A stretch of 64,000 nt of DNA from Dyella flava (GTDB taxonomy: Bacteria > Pseudomonadota > Gammaproteobacteria > Xanthomonadales > Rhodanobacteraceae), in contig NZ_JADIKE010000034.1 in assembly GCF_016904955.1 (NCBI RefSeq), positions 62,001-126,000 on the forward strand. The letters run 5' to 3'. The stretch's first letter is position 1, and every line of letters starts with the position of its first letter. A program made the translations under genes and the position numbers. Positions 53,043 to 61,689 of this stretch are shown one piece after another. Under the pieces are notes generated by a model. It made no database searches. It was given only the letters and a program-made list of their open reading frames with translations, and was not told where the DNA came from.

Positions 53043-55134
53043 TGTGCTCAAGAGCAACATTCGCGATGCCTATGCACGCATCAAGGATGGCCTGCCTGGA
53101 TTCCGCGCGCGTCCCGCACAGCTGCGCATGATCGCCGAGGTCGCCAAGGCGCTCGCCGAACCGGCTGGCGCAGCGGTGATCGAGGCACCGACCGGCACCG
53201 GCAAATCGATGGCCTATCTGATCGCCGGCGCGGAAGTGGCGAAGGCCCACAAGAAAAAATTGCTGATCGCCACCGCGACGGTGGCCCTGCAGGAACAATT
53301 GGTCGAGCGCGATATCCCGCTGTACTTGAAGCTTAACGGCAGCGAGGCGAAAGTCGCGCTGGCCAAGGGCCGCGGCCGTTATCTGTGCCCGCGCAACCTG
53401 CGCATGGCCGGTAACAGTCTCGGCGATAGCGGCCAGATGGGCCTCGGCTTCGATGCGGATCTTGCGCTGTGGAGCAAACCGCCGGCCGAGCGCGACAAGC
53501 AGGTGATGCGCAAGCTCACCGATGCCTTCGACCGCAACGAGTGGAACGGTGACATGGATGCTGCGCCGGAAATACCCGGCGACATGCTGCGCGCACTGAT
53601 CACCACCAGCGCGGGCGGCTGCACCGGCCGCCGCTGCGGATATTTCATGGTCTGTCCGTTCTTCGCCGCGCGGCGGGCGGTGGCGGATGCCGACATCATC
53701 GTCGCCAATCAGGATCTGGTGCTGTCCGACCTCACCTTGTCCAGCGGTGAGGAAAGCTGGGGCGGCGTGTTTCTGCCCAAGCCGGAAGAGACCGTGTATG
53801 TGTTCGACGAAGCGCATCACATGCCGGGCAAGACCATCGACCGCGGCGCGTCCGATGTGCCGCTCGGTCTGGCCGTGCGCCAGATCAGCCGTCTTGGCCG
53901 CCAGGTGCATGCCGCTTATTCGCTGTCCGACAAGGAAGTGATCGGCAAGCTCACGCTTGATGCCGGCGACGAAAAGCTGCAGGAACTGAGCGACGCACTG
54001 GAAGGCCTGGAAAAGGAAATCCGCCATTCCTGGTTGCCCGATCCGGCCGAAACCGAGCCGATGTATCGCGGCTCGCTGGGGCAATTGCCGGAAAACTGGT
54101 TCCATCACGCGAGCATGTTGTATGTCGCGACAGCGGAGATCCAACGCTGGCTGACCGCGGTGCGCCGCACGATCACCGAGATGAGCGAAGGCGGTCCGAC
54201 CCAGGAAGCCCTGTCGCGCGAACTCGGCATTGCGCTGGAACGCATCGATCGTCAGGTACGCACCTGGCGCGCATGGTCGTTTGACGATCCCGAACATGCA
54301 CCGCCGCTGGCGCGCTGGGTCACGCTGTCGAACGATCAGCAGCTGGTCTGCCATGCTTCGGCGGTTTCCGCCGGCGCACTGTTGCGCAACATTCTGTGGG
54401 ACAACGCCAGTGCCGCGGTCATGACCTCGGCCACCTTGAGCGCGGGCGGCAACTTCCGCGGCTTTGCCGATGCCGTGGGATTGCCGGACGAGGCGGTCAC
54501 GATCAGCCTGCCATCGCCGTTCGACCTTAGCGCGCAGGCGCGCCTGGAGGTGCCGGCTCTCTCCGCACTTCCCGATGCGCGCGAGCAACACGCACAAGAA
54601 GTCACCGATTGGCTGGCCGAACACCTGGATTGGGATGCCGGCAACCTGGTGCTGTTCACCTCACGCGCAAAACTCGAACGCGTGCTGCAACGCCTGCCCA
54701 TCGATAAGGTGCGCAAGGTGCGCGCACAGGGCTCGCTGGGCAAGACGCAATTGATTGCCGAGCACACCGCCGCCATCGAAGCGGGCAAAGGCAGTACCTT
54801 GTTCGGCCTGGCCTCGTTTGGCGAAGGCCTGGATCTGCCGGGCAAATTGTGTGAAACCGTGGTGATCACGCAATTGCCTTTCGCCGTGCCCACCGATCCG
54901 GTCGGCGCCACTTACGCCGAATGGCTGGAATCACGCGGACGCAATCCGTTCCTGGAAGTGGCCGTACCGGAAGCCACCCGCCTGCTGACCCAGTATTGCG
55001 GACGCCTGATCCGCAGCGAGACGGATCGCGGCCGCATCGTGCTGCTGGATCGCCGTGTCGTCACGCGGCAATACGGCAGCCAGATGCTGAAAGCACTCCC
55101 CCCTTTCCAACGCGTGATCGAGCGTACTGCATGA
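53032..55134 (+). CDS. dinG: ATP-dependent DNA helicase DinG
   Basis: 700 residues, XPD-like SF2 5'-3' helicase that removes R-loops and other replication obstacles. Walker A EAPTGTGKS (51-59), DEAH box VFDEAHHMPG. The four [4Fe-4S] cysteines are C119 (GRYLCPRNL) and three in GGCTGRRCGYFMVCPFF near 195-210, as in E. coli. Motif VI is QYCGRLIRSETDRG. The start ATG at 53032 lies inside the flavoprotein gene end. Confidence 0.95.
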   Translation: MLTDVLKSNIRDAYARIKDGLPGFRARPAQLRMIAEVAKALAEPAGAAVIEAPTGTGKSMAYLIAGAEVAKAHKKKLLIATATVALQEQLVERDIPLYLKLNGSEAKVALAKGRGRYLCPRNLRMAGNSLGDSGQMGLGFDADLALWSKPPAERDKQVMRKLTDAFDRNEWNGDMDAAPEIPGDMLRALITTSAGGCTGRRCGYFMVCPFFAARRAVADADIIVANQDLVLSDLTLSSGEESWGGVFLPKPEETVYVFDEAHHMPGKTIDRGASDVPLGLAVRQISRLGRQVHAAYSLSDKEVIGKLTLDAGDEKLQELSDALEGLEKEIRHSWLPDPAETEPMYRGSLGQLPENWFHHASMLYVATAEIQRWLTAVRRTITEMSEGGPTQEALSRELGIALERIDRQVRTWRAWSFDDPEHAPPLARWVTLSNDQQLVCHASAVSAGALLRNILWDNASAAVMTSATLSAGGNFRGFADAVGLPDEAVTISLPSPFDLSAQARLEVPALSALPDAREQHAQEVTDWLAEHLDWDAGNLVLFTSRAKLERVLQRLPIDKVRKVRAQGSLGKTQLIAEHTAAIEAGKGSTLFGLASFGEGLDLPGKLCETVVITQLPFAVPTDPVGATYAEWLESRGRNPFLEVAVPEATRLLTQYCGRLIRSETDRGRIVLLDRRVVTRQYGSQMLKALPPFQRVIERTA

Positions 55135-55691
55135 GCATCATCCATCTGCGTGATTATCCGGCTACCCCCTGGAAAAACGGCATGGGGCGCACGCGCGAAT
55201 TGGCAGTGCATCCGTCTGGCGCCAGCATGGACGATTTCATCTGGCGCGTCAGCGTGGCAGAAGTGGATAGCGCCGCGCCGTTCTCCGCCTTTCCGGGCAT
55301 CGATCGTTACATCGCGCTGCTGGAAGGCGCGGGCTTGACCATGACCCTGGACGACGGCCGCTCGCACGCGCTGACTACGCCCTTCGTGCCATTCGCGTTT
55401 CCTGGCGAAGCGCAGGTGGGCGTGACGCTGCATGGTGGAGCGACCCGCGATTTCAATTTGATGCTGCGTCGTGAACAGGCCCACGGCGAACTGGTGGTGT
55501 GGGACGAACCCGGCCGGCAGGTAGTGGACGATGCGGTGGTGCTGATCTACTGCGCGCAAGGCCATATCGATACATCAGACGGACGCCTTCACGCCGGCGA
55601 TGCCTGGCTTCCCAACCGGGTAACCGGACGCGTAACGCTCGATCCCGGTACCTTGGCACTTGTGGCGCGGGTGGAATTGCGTGTGAATTGA
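55131..55691 (+). CDS. HutD/Ves-family cupin protein
   Basis: 186 residues, bicupin-like: LRDYPATPWKNGMGRTRELAVHP, WRVSVAEVDSAAPFSAFPGIDRYIALLEGAGLTMTLDD and FNLMLRREQAHGEL. This is the HutD/Ves family, linked to histidine utilisation or cold response in other bacteria, but no hut genes are here. It overlaps the dinG stop (ATGA) and so is co-translated with it. A longer in-frame reading from 54921 lies within dinG and is rejected. Confidence 0.88.
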   Translation: MSIIHLRDYPATPWKNGMGRTRELAVHPSGASMDDFIWRVSVAEVDSAAPFSAFPGIDRYIALLEGAGLTMTLDDGRSHALTTPFVPFAFPGEAQVGVTLHGGATRDFNLMLRREQAHGELVVWDEPGRQVVDDAVVLIYCAQGHIDTSDGRLHAGDAWLPNRVTGRVTLDPGTLALVARVELRVN

Positions 55692-55727
55692 CCAGTGCGC
55701 GGGACATATCCACGTTCTAGCAAACAA

Positions 55728-55790
55728 CTCCCTCTCCCCTCCGGGGAGAGGGCCGGGGTGAGGGGCCGAGCTTGCCGTAAACCCCAACCA
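55728..55790. repeat. Family B half-element
   Basis: CTCCCTCTCCCCTCCGGGGA...GGGGTGAGGGGCCGAGCTTGCC matches the left half of the complete family B elements at 22308 and 22509, including the GCTTGCCGTAAAC interior. The expected right arm is missing before the next gene at 55859. Confidence 0.85.
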
Positions 55791-55858
55791 TCTCCAACAG
55801 AAGCCCTTCTCCAACAGATAGAGAAAGCTGACCCCAACATCACCTAGAGGTTGCCGCC

Positions 55859-56437
55859 ATGTTCGTGCTGGTCCTCGGTCTGATCATCTTTTTGGGTTTG
55901 CACTCCATCCGCATCATGGCGGATGGCTGGCGTAGCCGGCAGATTGCACGCTTAGGCCTGAAGCCCTGGAAAGGCATCTACGCCATCCTCTCGATTATCG
56001 GGTTGCTGCTGATCATCTGGGGCTTCGGCCTGGCACGGCAGCATCCGGTGCTGATCTATGCACCACCACTATGGCTGCGCCATCTCAACGGACTGTTCAT
56101 GCTGGTCTCGCTGATCTTTTTCGCAGCGGCGCGCGTACCGCGCAACCACATCAAGGCAAAGTTCGGCCATCCGCAGGTGCTGGCGGTGAAGACTTGGTCA
56201 TTCGGCCATTTACTGGCGACTGGCATGCTGCACGACCTGGTGCTGTTTGTGCCGTTCCTGATCTGGTCGGTGCTGCTCTTTATCGTGTCGCGCCGACGCG
56301 ACCGCCTGAACGGCACGATTTATCCGACGGGCACGGTGAAGGGTGATGTGATTGCCGTGGCGATCGGCGTCATCGTCTGGGCTTTGTTCGCATTCTGGCT
56401 GCATACCCTGCTGATCGGCGTCAATCCGATGATCTGA
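55859..56437 (+). CDS. NnrU-family membrane protein
   Basis: 192 residues with about six transmembrane helices. The NnrU pattern is evident: LFLGLHSIRI..., KPWKGIYAILSIIGLLLIIWGFGLARQHPVLIY, RNHIKAKFGHPQVLAVKTWSFGHLLATG. NnrU is associated with nitrite/nitric-oxide reduction in denitrifiers and with isoprenoid-modifying membrane enzymes elsewhere. No denitrification genes are nearby. GAGGTTGCC lies upstream of the ATG. Confidence 0.9.
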   Translation: MFVLVLGLIIFLGLHSIRIMADGWRSRQIARLGLKPWKGIYAILSIIGLLLIIWGFGLARQHPVLIYAPPLWLRHLNGLFMLVSLIFFAAARVPRNHIKAKFGHPQVLAVKTWSFGHLLATGMLHDLVLFVPFLIWSVLLFIVSRRRDRLNGTIYPTGTVKGDVIAVAIGVIVWALFAFWLHTLLIGVNPMI

Positions 56438-56502
56438 ACGGGTGCCGGCAGGCATCTACGCTCGGCGGCTGCCCTGCGCTAGAGTCCGTCGATGGCCCCA
56501 CG

Positions 56503-56715
56503 ATGACGGTGAGACATATGGTCGGTTTTCTGCTCTGGTTGCTGCTGCTGGTGTTCTGCTGGCCGCTCGCGCTGCTGGCGCTGGTGCTGTATCCCATCGT
56601 GTGGCTGCTGTTGCTGCCGTTCCGCCTGGTAGGCATTACCGTGACCGCGGTGTTTTCGTTACTGGGCGCGATGCTGATGTTGCCTGCCCGCGTCTTGCGT
56701 GGTCGCCCGGTTTGA
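56503..56715 (+). CDS. Small hydrophobic membrane protein
   Basis: 70 residues, two hydrophobic helices (VGFLLWLLLLVFCWPLALLALVLYPIVWLLLLPF and VGITVTAVFSLLGAMLMLPARVL), basic C-terminus RGRPV. No family is recognised. GGTGAG lies upstream of the ATG. The stop overlaps the TTG start of the next gene. Confidence 0.6.
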   Translation: MTVRHMVGFLLWLLLLVFCWPLALLALVLYPIVWLLLLPFRLVGITVTAVFSLLGAMLMLPARVLRGRPV

Positions 56716-57317
56716 TCAATAAGCCTTATTCAGCCGCTAGTGAACGCAACGGCGAACCGATTCTGGTGTTGTTGCGGCAGTGGTTCGCGGACCGGCGGCA
56801 TGTGCTGGAGATTGGCAGCGGCACCGGCCAACACGCTGTGCACTTTGCCACGGCCATGCCGCACCTGATCTGGCAAAGCTCCGATCGCGCCGAAAATCTG
56901 CCCGGCATACGGCTCTGGCTCGACGAAGCCGACTTGCCCAACACGCCCGCGCCGTTGGAACTGGATGTGATGGGCGCATGGCCATGCTGGCGTTACGATG
57001 CGATCTTCAGCGCCAATACCTTGCACATCATGGCCTGGCACGAAGTGGAAAGCTTTTTCGCATCGCTGTCCGGCGTCACGACCGATGATGCATGCGTGGC
57101 GATCTACGGGCCATTCAATATCGATGGCCAATTTACCAGCGAGAGCAATGCGGCATTCGATCGCGAGCTGAAGATGCGCGCTGCGCACATGGGCATTCGC
57201 GATACATCAGACGTGGATGTGCTGGCGGCGTCGGTCGGCTTCGATCTGGCCGAAGACATCGCCATGCCGGCGAACAACCGCCTGCGGCTCTGGCGTCGGC
57301 GCGGTGCAGGCTCCTAA
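56712..57317 (+). CDS. DUF938-family SAM-dependent methyltransferase
   Basis: 201 residues. The start KPYSAASERNGEPILVLLRQWF and SAM loop VLEIGSGTGQHAVHFA, with LPNTPAPLELDVMGAWP and ANTLHIMAWHEVESFF, are DUF938 hallmarks. The substrate is unknown. TTG at 56712 overlaps the preceding stop and gives the expected family length; the upstream extension to 56442 reads through the preceding gene in another frame. Confidence 0.87.
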   Translation: MINKPYSAASERNGEPILVLLRQWFADRRHVLEIGSGTGQHAVHFATAMPHLIWQSSDRAENLPGIRLWLDEADLPNTPAPLELDVMGAWPCWRYDAIFSANTLHIMAWHEVESFFASLSGVTTDDACVAIYGPFNIDGQFTSESNAAFDRELKMRAAHMGIRDTSDVDVLAASVGFDLAEDIAMPANNRLRLWRRRGAGS

Positions 57318-57326
57318 GCAAGTGCC

Positions 57327-57386
57327 GTCGCCCCGGCGCAGGCCGGGACGACGAAGGCGATATCCATCGCGCGGATGGATATCGCC
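57327..57386. terminator. Pair of hairpins between convergent genes
   Basis: CGTCGCCCCGGC-GCA-GGCCGGGACGACG-type stem (57327-57354, one mismatch) is followed by GGCGATATCCATC-GCGCG-GATGGATATCGCC (57356-57386, 13-bp perfect stem). They fill most of the 79-bp gap between convergent stops, so a bidirectional transcript end is likely, although there is no T-tract. Confidence 0.65.
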
Positions 57387-57396
57387 ATGAACGGCG

Positions 57397-59322
57397 TTAC
57401 TGCCCCGACACCACCGGCAGGCTGATAAAGCTTGCGTGATCCGGCGTATGCCACACGCGCTGCGTCGCCTTCACGTAATCCGCGGGTTTCGCATCGAAGA
57501 TGTTCGGCACAAAGGTCTGCGGATTGCGATCGTAGAGCGGGAACAGCGTGGACTGCACCTGCACCATGATGCGATGCCCCGGTTCAAACACATGGTTCAC
57601 CGTCGGCAGGCCAAAGCTGTACAGCAACGGCGCATTGGCTTCGATCGCTTGCGGATGTTCGAAGCTGGTGCGGTAGCGGCCACGGAAAATGTCCAGCGAA
57701 ATCGGCAACTCGTAGCCACCCATGCCTGGATTGGACGGCACGGTATCCGGATACACGTCGATGATCTTCACCACCCAGTCGCTATCCGTACCGCTGGTCG
57801 ATGCCACCAGATTCACTTGCGGCGCACCACCCAGATGCAAGGGCGCCGTCAACGGCTCGCTGACGTAGGTGAGCACGTCGGGGCGGCCGTCCACGAAGCG
57901 CTGGTCGTCGAGCAACCAATGTGTCCACGCCTCGTGATCGGAGCCGATGACCGGACGTGGGATGTAAGGCACCGGCTTGGCGGGATCCGAGACATATTCA
58001 TCGTACTTGGCGTCGCTGGCGGTGGGCACCTCGAACGACAGACGGCCATCTGCTTCCAGATAAAGCGGCCTGGCTTTCGAATCGCAGCCGTGATCGCACG
58101 AAAGCGGCCAGTGCGTGTAACGATCCCAGTGATTCTCGCCGGTGTTGTAGATCAGCACCGGCGGGGTATTCGCCTTCGGCGTACCATCCTTCAGGTATTG
58201 ATTGAAGAACGGCAGCAGTACGTCGCGGCGGAATTGCAGCGCGGTATCACCATTCCACTTCATCGGTCCGAGCGTCGTGCCATCGTAGTTCACCTGGCTG
58301 TGCCGCCACGGCCCCATCACCAGGTAGTTCATGGTGTTGGTGGTGTCCTTGGGCTCCATCACTTCATAGCTATGGATCGCGCCCCACATGTCTTCCTGGT
58401 CCCACAGGCCTTGCTCCCACATGGTGGGGACCTTGAGCGGCTGGTTGGCCAGGATCTTGTCCAGCGCCTGATTCGACCAGAACGCGTCGTATGCCGGATG
58501 CTCATGGATCTTGCGCCAGAACGGCAGCGCGTCGAGTCCATTGGCGCGCGCAAAATCTCCGGTGGAGCCCACGCGCAGGAAGTTGGTGTAATCGTCCAGG
58601 CCTTCGCGCGGGATCATGTAGCCCTCGCCTTTCTGCGTGGTCTGGAAGGTGATGTAGTCCAGGTTGTTCTGGCGGAAGGCGCCGTAGTGGAACCAGTCGT
58701 CGCCCATCCAGCCATCCACCATCGGGCTTTCCGGTGCGGCCACCTTGAGTGCCGGATTCGGATTGATCAACGCCATCACCACCGTGAAACCTTCATACGA
58801 CGAGCCGAGCATGCCGACCTTGCCGTTCGATTCGGGGATGTTCTTCGACAGCCATTCGATGGTGTCGTAGGCATCGGTGGATTCATCCACCTTGCCGTTA
58901 TTGAGTGGCCCGCGCAGCGGCAGGGTCATCACGTAATCGCCTTCGGACCCGTATTTGCCGCGGATATCCTGGAACACGCGGATATAGCCCGCTTTGACGA
59001 ACACCTCGTCGCCCTGCGGCAGCAGATCCAACATATGCGGCGACAGCGTGCGCTGGGTACGCGCATCGGCGTTATACGGTGTGCGGGTCAGCAGGATCGG
59101 CGCATCGTGCGCGCCTTTCGGGATCACGATCACCGTGTGCAGCTTCACCCCGTCGCGCATGGGGATCATCACCACGCGCTTGATGTAGTCGTTGGCGGTG
59201 GTCGGCGCGGTGAAGTGGGATGGGATATCCGGGGTAAGTGGCGCAGTCTGGGCGTGAACGCCCGCCACGGACAACGCCACCGCGAGTGCAGTGACGGAAA
59301 ACAGTGAACGAATCGCGTGCAT
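57397..59322 (-). CDS. Alpha-amino acid ester hydrolase (CocE/NonD family)
   Basis: 641 residues. Signal peptide to about residue 24 ([24 protein letters not shown]). Catalytic Ser175 in GSSYEGF, Asp in WDQEDMWGA and His in GPWRHSQ match the Ser/Asp/His of the Xanthomonas citri enzyme (637 residues). The family carboxylate cluster is present (DGWMGDDWF, and QED of WDQEDMWG), which binds the alpha-amino group. The C-terminal X-Pro dipeptidyl-peptidase jelly-roll follows. It cleaves or transfers amino-acid esters and some beta-lactam side chains; the natural role is unknown. GGAG lies before the ATG. Confidence 0.92.
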   Translation of the reverse strand: MHAIRSLFSVTALAVALSVAGVHAQTAPLTPDIPSHFTAPTTANDYIKRVVMIPMRDGVKLHTVIVIPKGAHDAPILLTRTPYNADARTQRTLSPHMLDLLPQGDEVFVKAGYIRVFQDIRGKYGSEGDYVMTLPLRGPLNNGKVDESTDAYDTIEWLSKNIPESNGKVGMLGSSYEGFTVVMALINPNPALKVAAPESPMVDGWMGDDWFHYGAFRQNNLDYITFQTTQKGEGYMIPREGLDDYTNFLRVGSTGDFARANGLDALPFWRKIHEHPAYDAFWSNQALDKILANQPLKVPTMWEQGLWDQEDMWGAIHSYEVMEPKDTTNTMNYLVMGPWRHSQVNYDGTTLGPMKWNGDTALQFRRDVLLPFFNQYLKDGTPKANTPPVLIYNTGENHWDRYTHWPLSCDHGCDSKARPLYLEADGRLSFEVPTASDAKYDEYVSDPAKPVPYIPRPVIGSDHEAWTHWLLDDQRFVDGRPDVLTYVSEPLTAPLHLGGAPQVNLVASTSGTDSDWVVKIIDVYPDTVPSNPGMGGYELPISLDIFRGRYRTSFEHPQAIEANAPLLYSFGLPTVNHVFEPGHRIMVQVQSTLFPLYDRNPQTFVPNIFDAKPADYVKATQRVWHTPDHASFISLPVVSGQ

Positions 59323-59427
59323 GGGGATCTCCGCAACGGCCGCCCATACCCATGGCGGCGGGTGTCATCGATGTCTGGGAAGCTGCTCTCCCGGCAGCAA
59401 AGTGACTTTACGCGATCCAAGTTGGAA

Positions 59428-59472
59428 ACTAGGCATGACTTCCTGCCTAGTGCCGGCTTGCATTTGCCGGCT
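59428..59472. promoter_or_regulatory. Palindromes in the divergent region before YchJ-like gene
   Basis: ACTAGGCA-TGACTTCC-TGCCTAGT (59428-59451) is a perfect 8-bp inverted repeat. Just downstream are two GCCGGC palindromes (about 59453 and 59467). They lie between the ester hydrolase start (59322) and the YchJ-like gene, and could be an operator for either. Confidence 0.35.
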
Positions 59473-59515
59473 ACGGGTGGACGATGAACAGCCAGCTCGC
59501 CGCCGGACCGGAACC

Positions 59516-59917
59516 TTGCAAGCCATTGACACGCTCACCCCCTGCCCCTGCGGCAACGACGCCGGTTACGCGCGCTGTTGCGGTCCGTTGCACGAGGGCG
59601 GCGTCGCCCATACCGCCGAGGCGCTGATGCGGTCGCGCTATAGCGCCTACGTGCTCAAGCGCGAGGATTATCTGCTCGCCACCTGGCATCCCAGCACCCG
59701 TCCGGCCAGTCTCAAGCTCGCTGCGCAGCAGCCTGCACCGACCTGGCTCGGCCTGGACGTGAAGCGGCATGAGGAAGCGGGTGTGCACGCCACGGTGGAG
59801 TTCATTGCGCGTCTGCGCTACGGCGGCGGCAAGGCGCAGCGCATGCACGAGATCAGCCGCTTCGTGCAGGAACAGGGGCGCTGGTATTACCTGGACGGGC
59901 AATTCCCGCAGTCCTGA
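59516..59917 (+). CDS. YchJ-family protein with N-terminal SEC-C motif
   Basis: 133 residues from TTG at 59516. The zinc-type SEC-C motif [18 protein letters not shown] is followed by [30 protein letters not shown] and the NTF2-like fold ending [13 protein letters not shown]. coli YchJ (152 residues) has a second SEC-C at the C-terminus that is missing here. The start is uncertain: GTG at 59477 is also in frame; a still longer reading to 59291 is unlikely. Function unknown. Confidence 0.78.
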   Translation: MQAIDTLTPCPCGNDAGYARCCGPLHEGGVAHTAEALMRSRYSAYVLKREDYLLATWHPSTRPASLKLAAQQPAPTWLGLDVKRHEEAGVHATVEFIARLRYGGGKAQRMHEISRFVQEQGRWYYLDGQFPQS

Positions 59918-59963
59918 CGCTGAGGCCGTAACCCGGCCATGCCTTGTCGATTTGCGGAAATGT

Positions 59964-59994
59964 GCTGGGTTACGCTGCGCTAACCCAGCCTACG
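59964..59994. repeat. Half copy of family A repeat at a gene end
   Basis: GCTGGGTTACGCTGCGCTAA...CCAGCCTACG is one arm of family A. It contains the stop codon (TAA on the minus strand at 59970-59972) and the last codons of the NRDE gene, giving the C-terminal residues VGWVSAA. Confidence 0.8.
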
Positions 59995-60773
59995 AATGAG
60001 CGGCCCGCAGGCTGCGGATTCAAAGGCAGTTCGGTTTCACCCTGGAAACGGCCCATCGGTCCGAAGCGGCGCTCCACGATCATCCCTTTGCCTTCGTAAT
60101 CGATTGCCACGATGGTGCAGGCGCGGGTGCCATAACGCTCGCCGCGAATGAACGCGGAGGAAAGCCAGCGTTCGCGTTCGGGGCCCACGCCCGTCTCCGG
60201 CAGGATCTCATCCGGCGCCTGTTGCTCATTGGTCAGCGCACGGAATAGCGGTGCGAAATCCACCTCGTGACCGGCATTCATCCACGCCTGCAGACGCACC
60301 ATGAGGGCCTTGGTCTTGGGCCAGGGTGTGTTGAAGTCCGCATTGGAAAGCCCGTGCACGCCGGGCTCGATCGGTTGCGCCTTGGCGGTGGGGCGATTGC
60401 CGATATAGAAGCCGTGTTCGGTATCGAAGGTGAGCAGATTGAAGGGACGATAATCCGCCGCCGTCGCAAGCAGGCCACGCGCATGCGCGACCGCCCCGTT
60501 TTCGCCCGCCAGATAATCCGTCGCCAGCAAGCCACGCGACGCGCCGTGCTGCGGATCGCGCGGATCGCGCACATTGGTTACCACGCAGCATCGCCCCGAC
60601 TCGGTCACCCCCAGCCAGGTGCCGCCGGCCTCCAGATCGCGGCCGCCGATGATCGGCAGATCGCTCCAATGCGACAAAGAGGCACTGGGCCGCGCATGAA
60701 ATTCATCGCGGTTGCCGGCCAGCAGGAGACGCCAGCGCGGATGGCTATGCCAGGCGAATGCGATCAGGCACAT
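59970..60773 (-). CDS. NRDE (TANGO2-like) family protein
   Basis: 267 residues. The N-terminal MCLIAFAWHSHPRWRLLLAGNRDEFHARP carries the Cys2 and NRDE signature of this family. GGRDLEAGGTWLGVTESGR and HGLSNADFNTPWPK are also typical. The biochemical role is unknown, with heme or lipid handling proposed for TANGO2. The last nine residues (SFVGWVSAA) appear to derive from a family A repeat arm. The next gene is 18 bp upstream on the same strand. Confidence 0.9.
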   Translation of the reverse strand: MCLIAFAWHSHPRWRLLLAGNRDEFHARPSASLSHWSDLPIIGGRDLEAGGTWLGVTESGRCCVVTNVRDPRDPQHGASRGLLATDYLAGENGAVAHARGLLATAADYRPFNLLTFDTEHGFYIGNRPTAKAQPIEPGVHGLSNADFNTPWPKTKALMVRLQAWMNAGHEVDFAPLFRALTNEQQAPDEILPETGVGPERERWLSSAFIRGERYGTRACTIVAIDYEGKGMIVERRFGPMGRFQGETELPLNPQPAGRSFVGWVSAA

Positions 60774-60791
60774 AGGGCTTGTGATCTTAGC

Positions 60792-61667
60792 TCATCCGTG
60801 TGCCGCGCGACGCTGCACCGCATCAGCCCAGCGGCTCGCCACCCGGGGCGAGGTCATGCAGACGGTTTCATCCGTTACGGTGGTGACGGCGCGCTCCAGC
60901 AGTTGGATATCCGCCTCGTGCTGGCGTGCAACATGCGGATCTTCGAAGAAAATGGCGCGCTGGCAGCAGCGCTCCAGCACCATGTCGGCAATCTGCGCAT
61001 CGCCGCCCATCGGTCCGCTCTGGTAGCGCTCGACCCAGTTCTGGTCCTGTGGCCAGCCGCGGCTCCACGCCAACTCGTTCAATTGCTGTCCGGTGGTGCC
61101 GGTGCCGACCCGGCGCGCAAAGCGCGAGAGCAGATCGAAGTGATCGGTGGCGTAGGCCATCATCTGCGGCTTCATGGCATCGTGGGCGATCAGCGCGATC
61201 GTCTGGCTTTCCAGCGCGTAGAGGCTGTCGGCGCCGGGATCGGGCGCAAAGCCGGCATGCATGCGCTCCATCTCGATCCAATCACGCGCCGAGGCCACCG
61301 TGGAAATAAACGGCTTCTGATGGATTACGCACTGACGCTTCAACGCCACCGCTTCGGGAAATGTCGACGACGGATCGACCGGATTGATCAGGTAGATCGC
61401 ACCATCCAGCACCCGGCCCGGCCCCGGCATGCCGACGACTTCGGCCACCAGCTTCATCAGGCCGCCTTCGTGGCCATAGGGATAGCGAACCAGTCCGGCA
61501 TAGTCGGCCAACAGACCCACGCGCGTGATTGCCGCATATGTGCGTCCTACCGCATGCAGGCTGAGATTCAGCTCACGGATGCCTTGCTCGCTTGCTCTCA
61601 GCCAGCGAAACAACGCGGCATCGTCGTGATCGTGATGAATGGCGTTGGCCGCCAACCCCATGCGCAT
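60792..61667 (-). CDS. Methylglyoxal-synthase-fold protein, tandem duplicated
   Basis: 291 residues. The C-terminal half (about 154-288) aligns with methylglyoxal synthase: IALIAHD (H162, D163), RRVGTGTTGQQL, SGPMGGDAQIAD (D223) and FFEDPHVARQHEADIQLL (H250). The N-terminal half (about 4-135) repeats the same order in degenerate form: GLAANAIHHDH, LHAVGRTYAAIT, RYPYGHEGGLMKL, IYLINPVDPSSTFPEAVALKRQCVIHQKPFISTVASARDWI. E. coli MgsA has one such domain (152 residues). The C-terminal half is probably catalytic or phosphate-binding. CAGGGGAAA precedes the ATG. Confidence 0.8.
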   Translation of the reverse strand: MRMGLAANAIHHDHDDAALFRWLRASEQGIRELNLSLHAVGRTYAAITRVGLLADYAGLVRYPYGHEGGLMKLVAEVVGMPGPGRVLDGAIYLINPVDPSSTFPEAVALKRQCVIHQKPFISTVASARDWIEMERMHAGFAPDPGADSLYALESQTIALIAHDAMKPQMMAYATDHFDLLSRFARRVGTGTTGQQLNELAWSRGWPQDQNWVERYQSGPMGGDAQIADMVLERCCQRAIFFEDPHVARQHEADIQLLERAVTTVTDETVCMTSPRVASRWADAVQRRAAHG

Positions 61668-61689
61668 GCTTTTCCCCTGTAGAAATCAT

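Noticed and set aside
51132..53060. A 642-codon open frame on the minus strand
   Set aside because: It is the shadow of the FAD-dependent flavoprotein, whose Rossmann motifs are clear on the plus strand.
57436..59307. A 623-codon open frame on the plus strand
   Set aside because: It is antisense to the alpha-amino acid ester hydrolase, which has a signal peptide and complete catalytic motifs. The antisense translation is rich in His/Arg/Val with no motif, as expected in GC-rich DNA.
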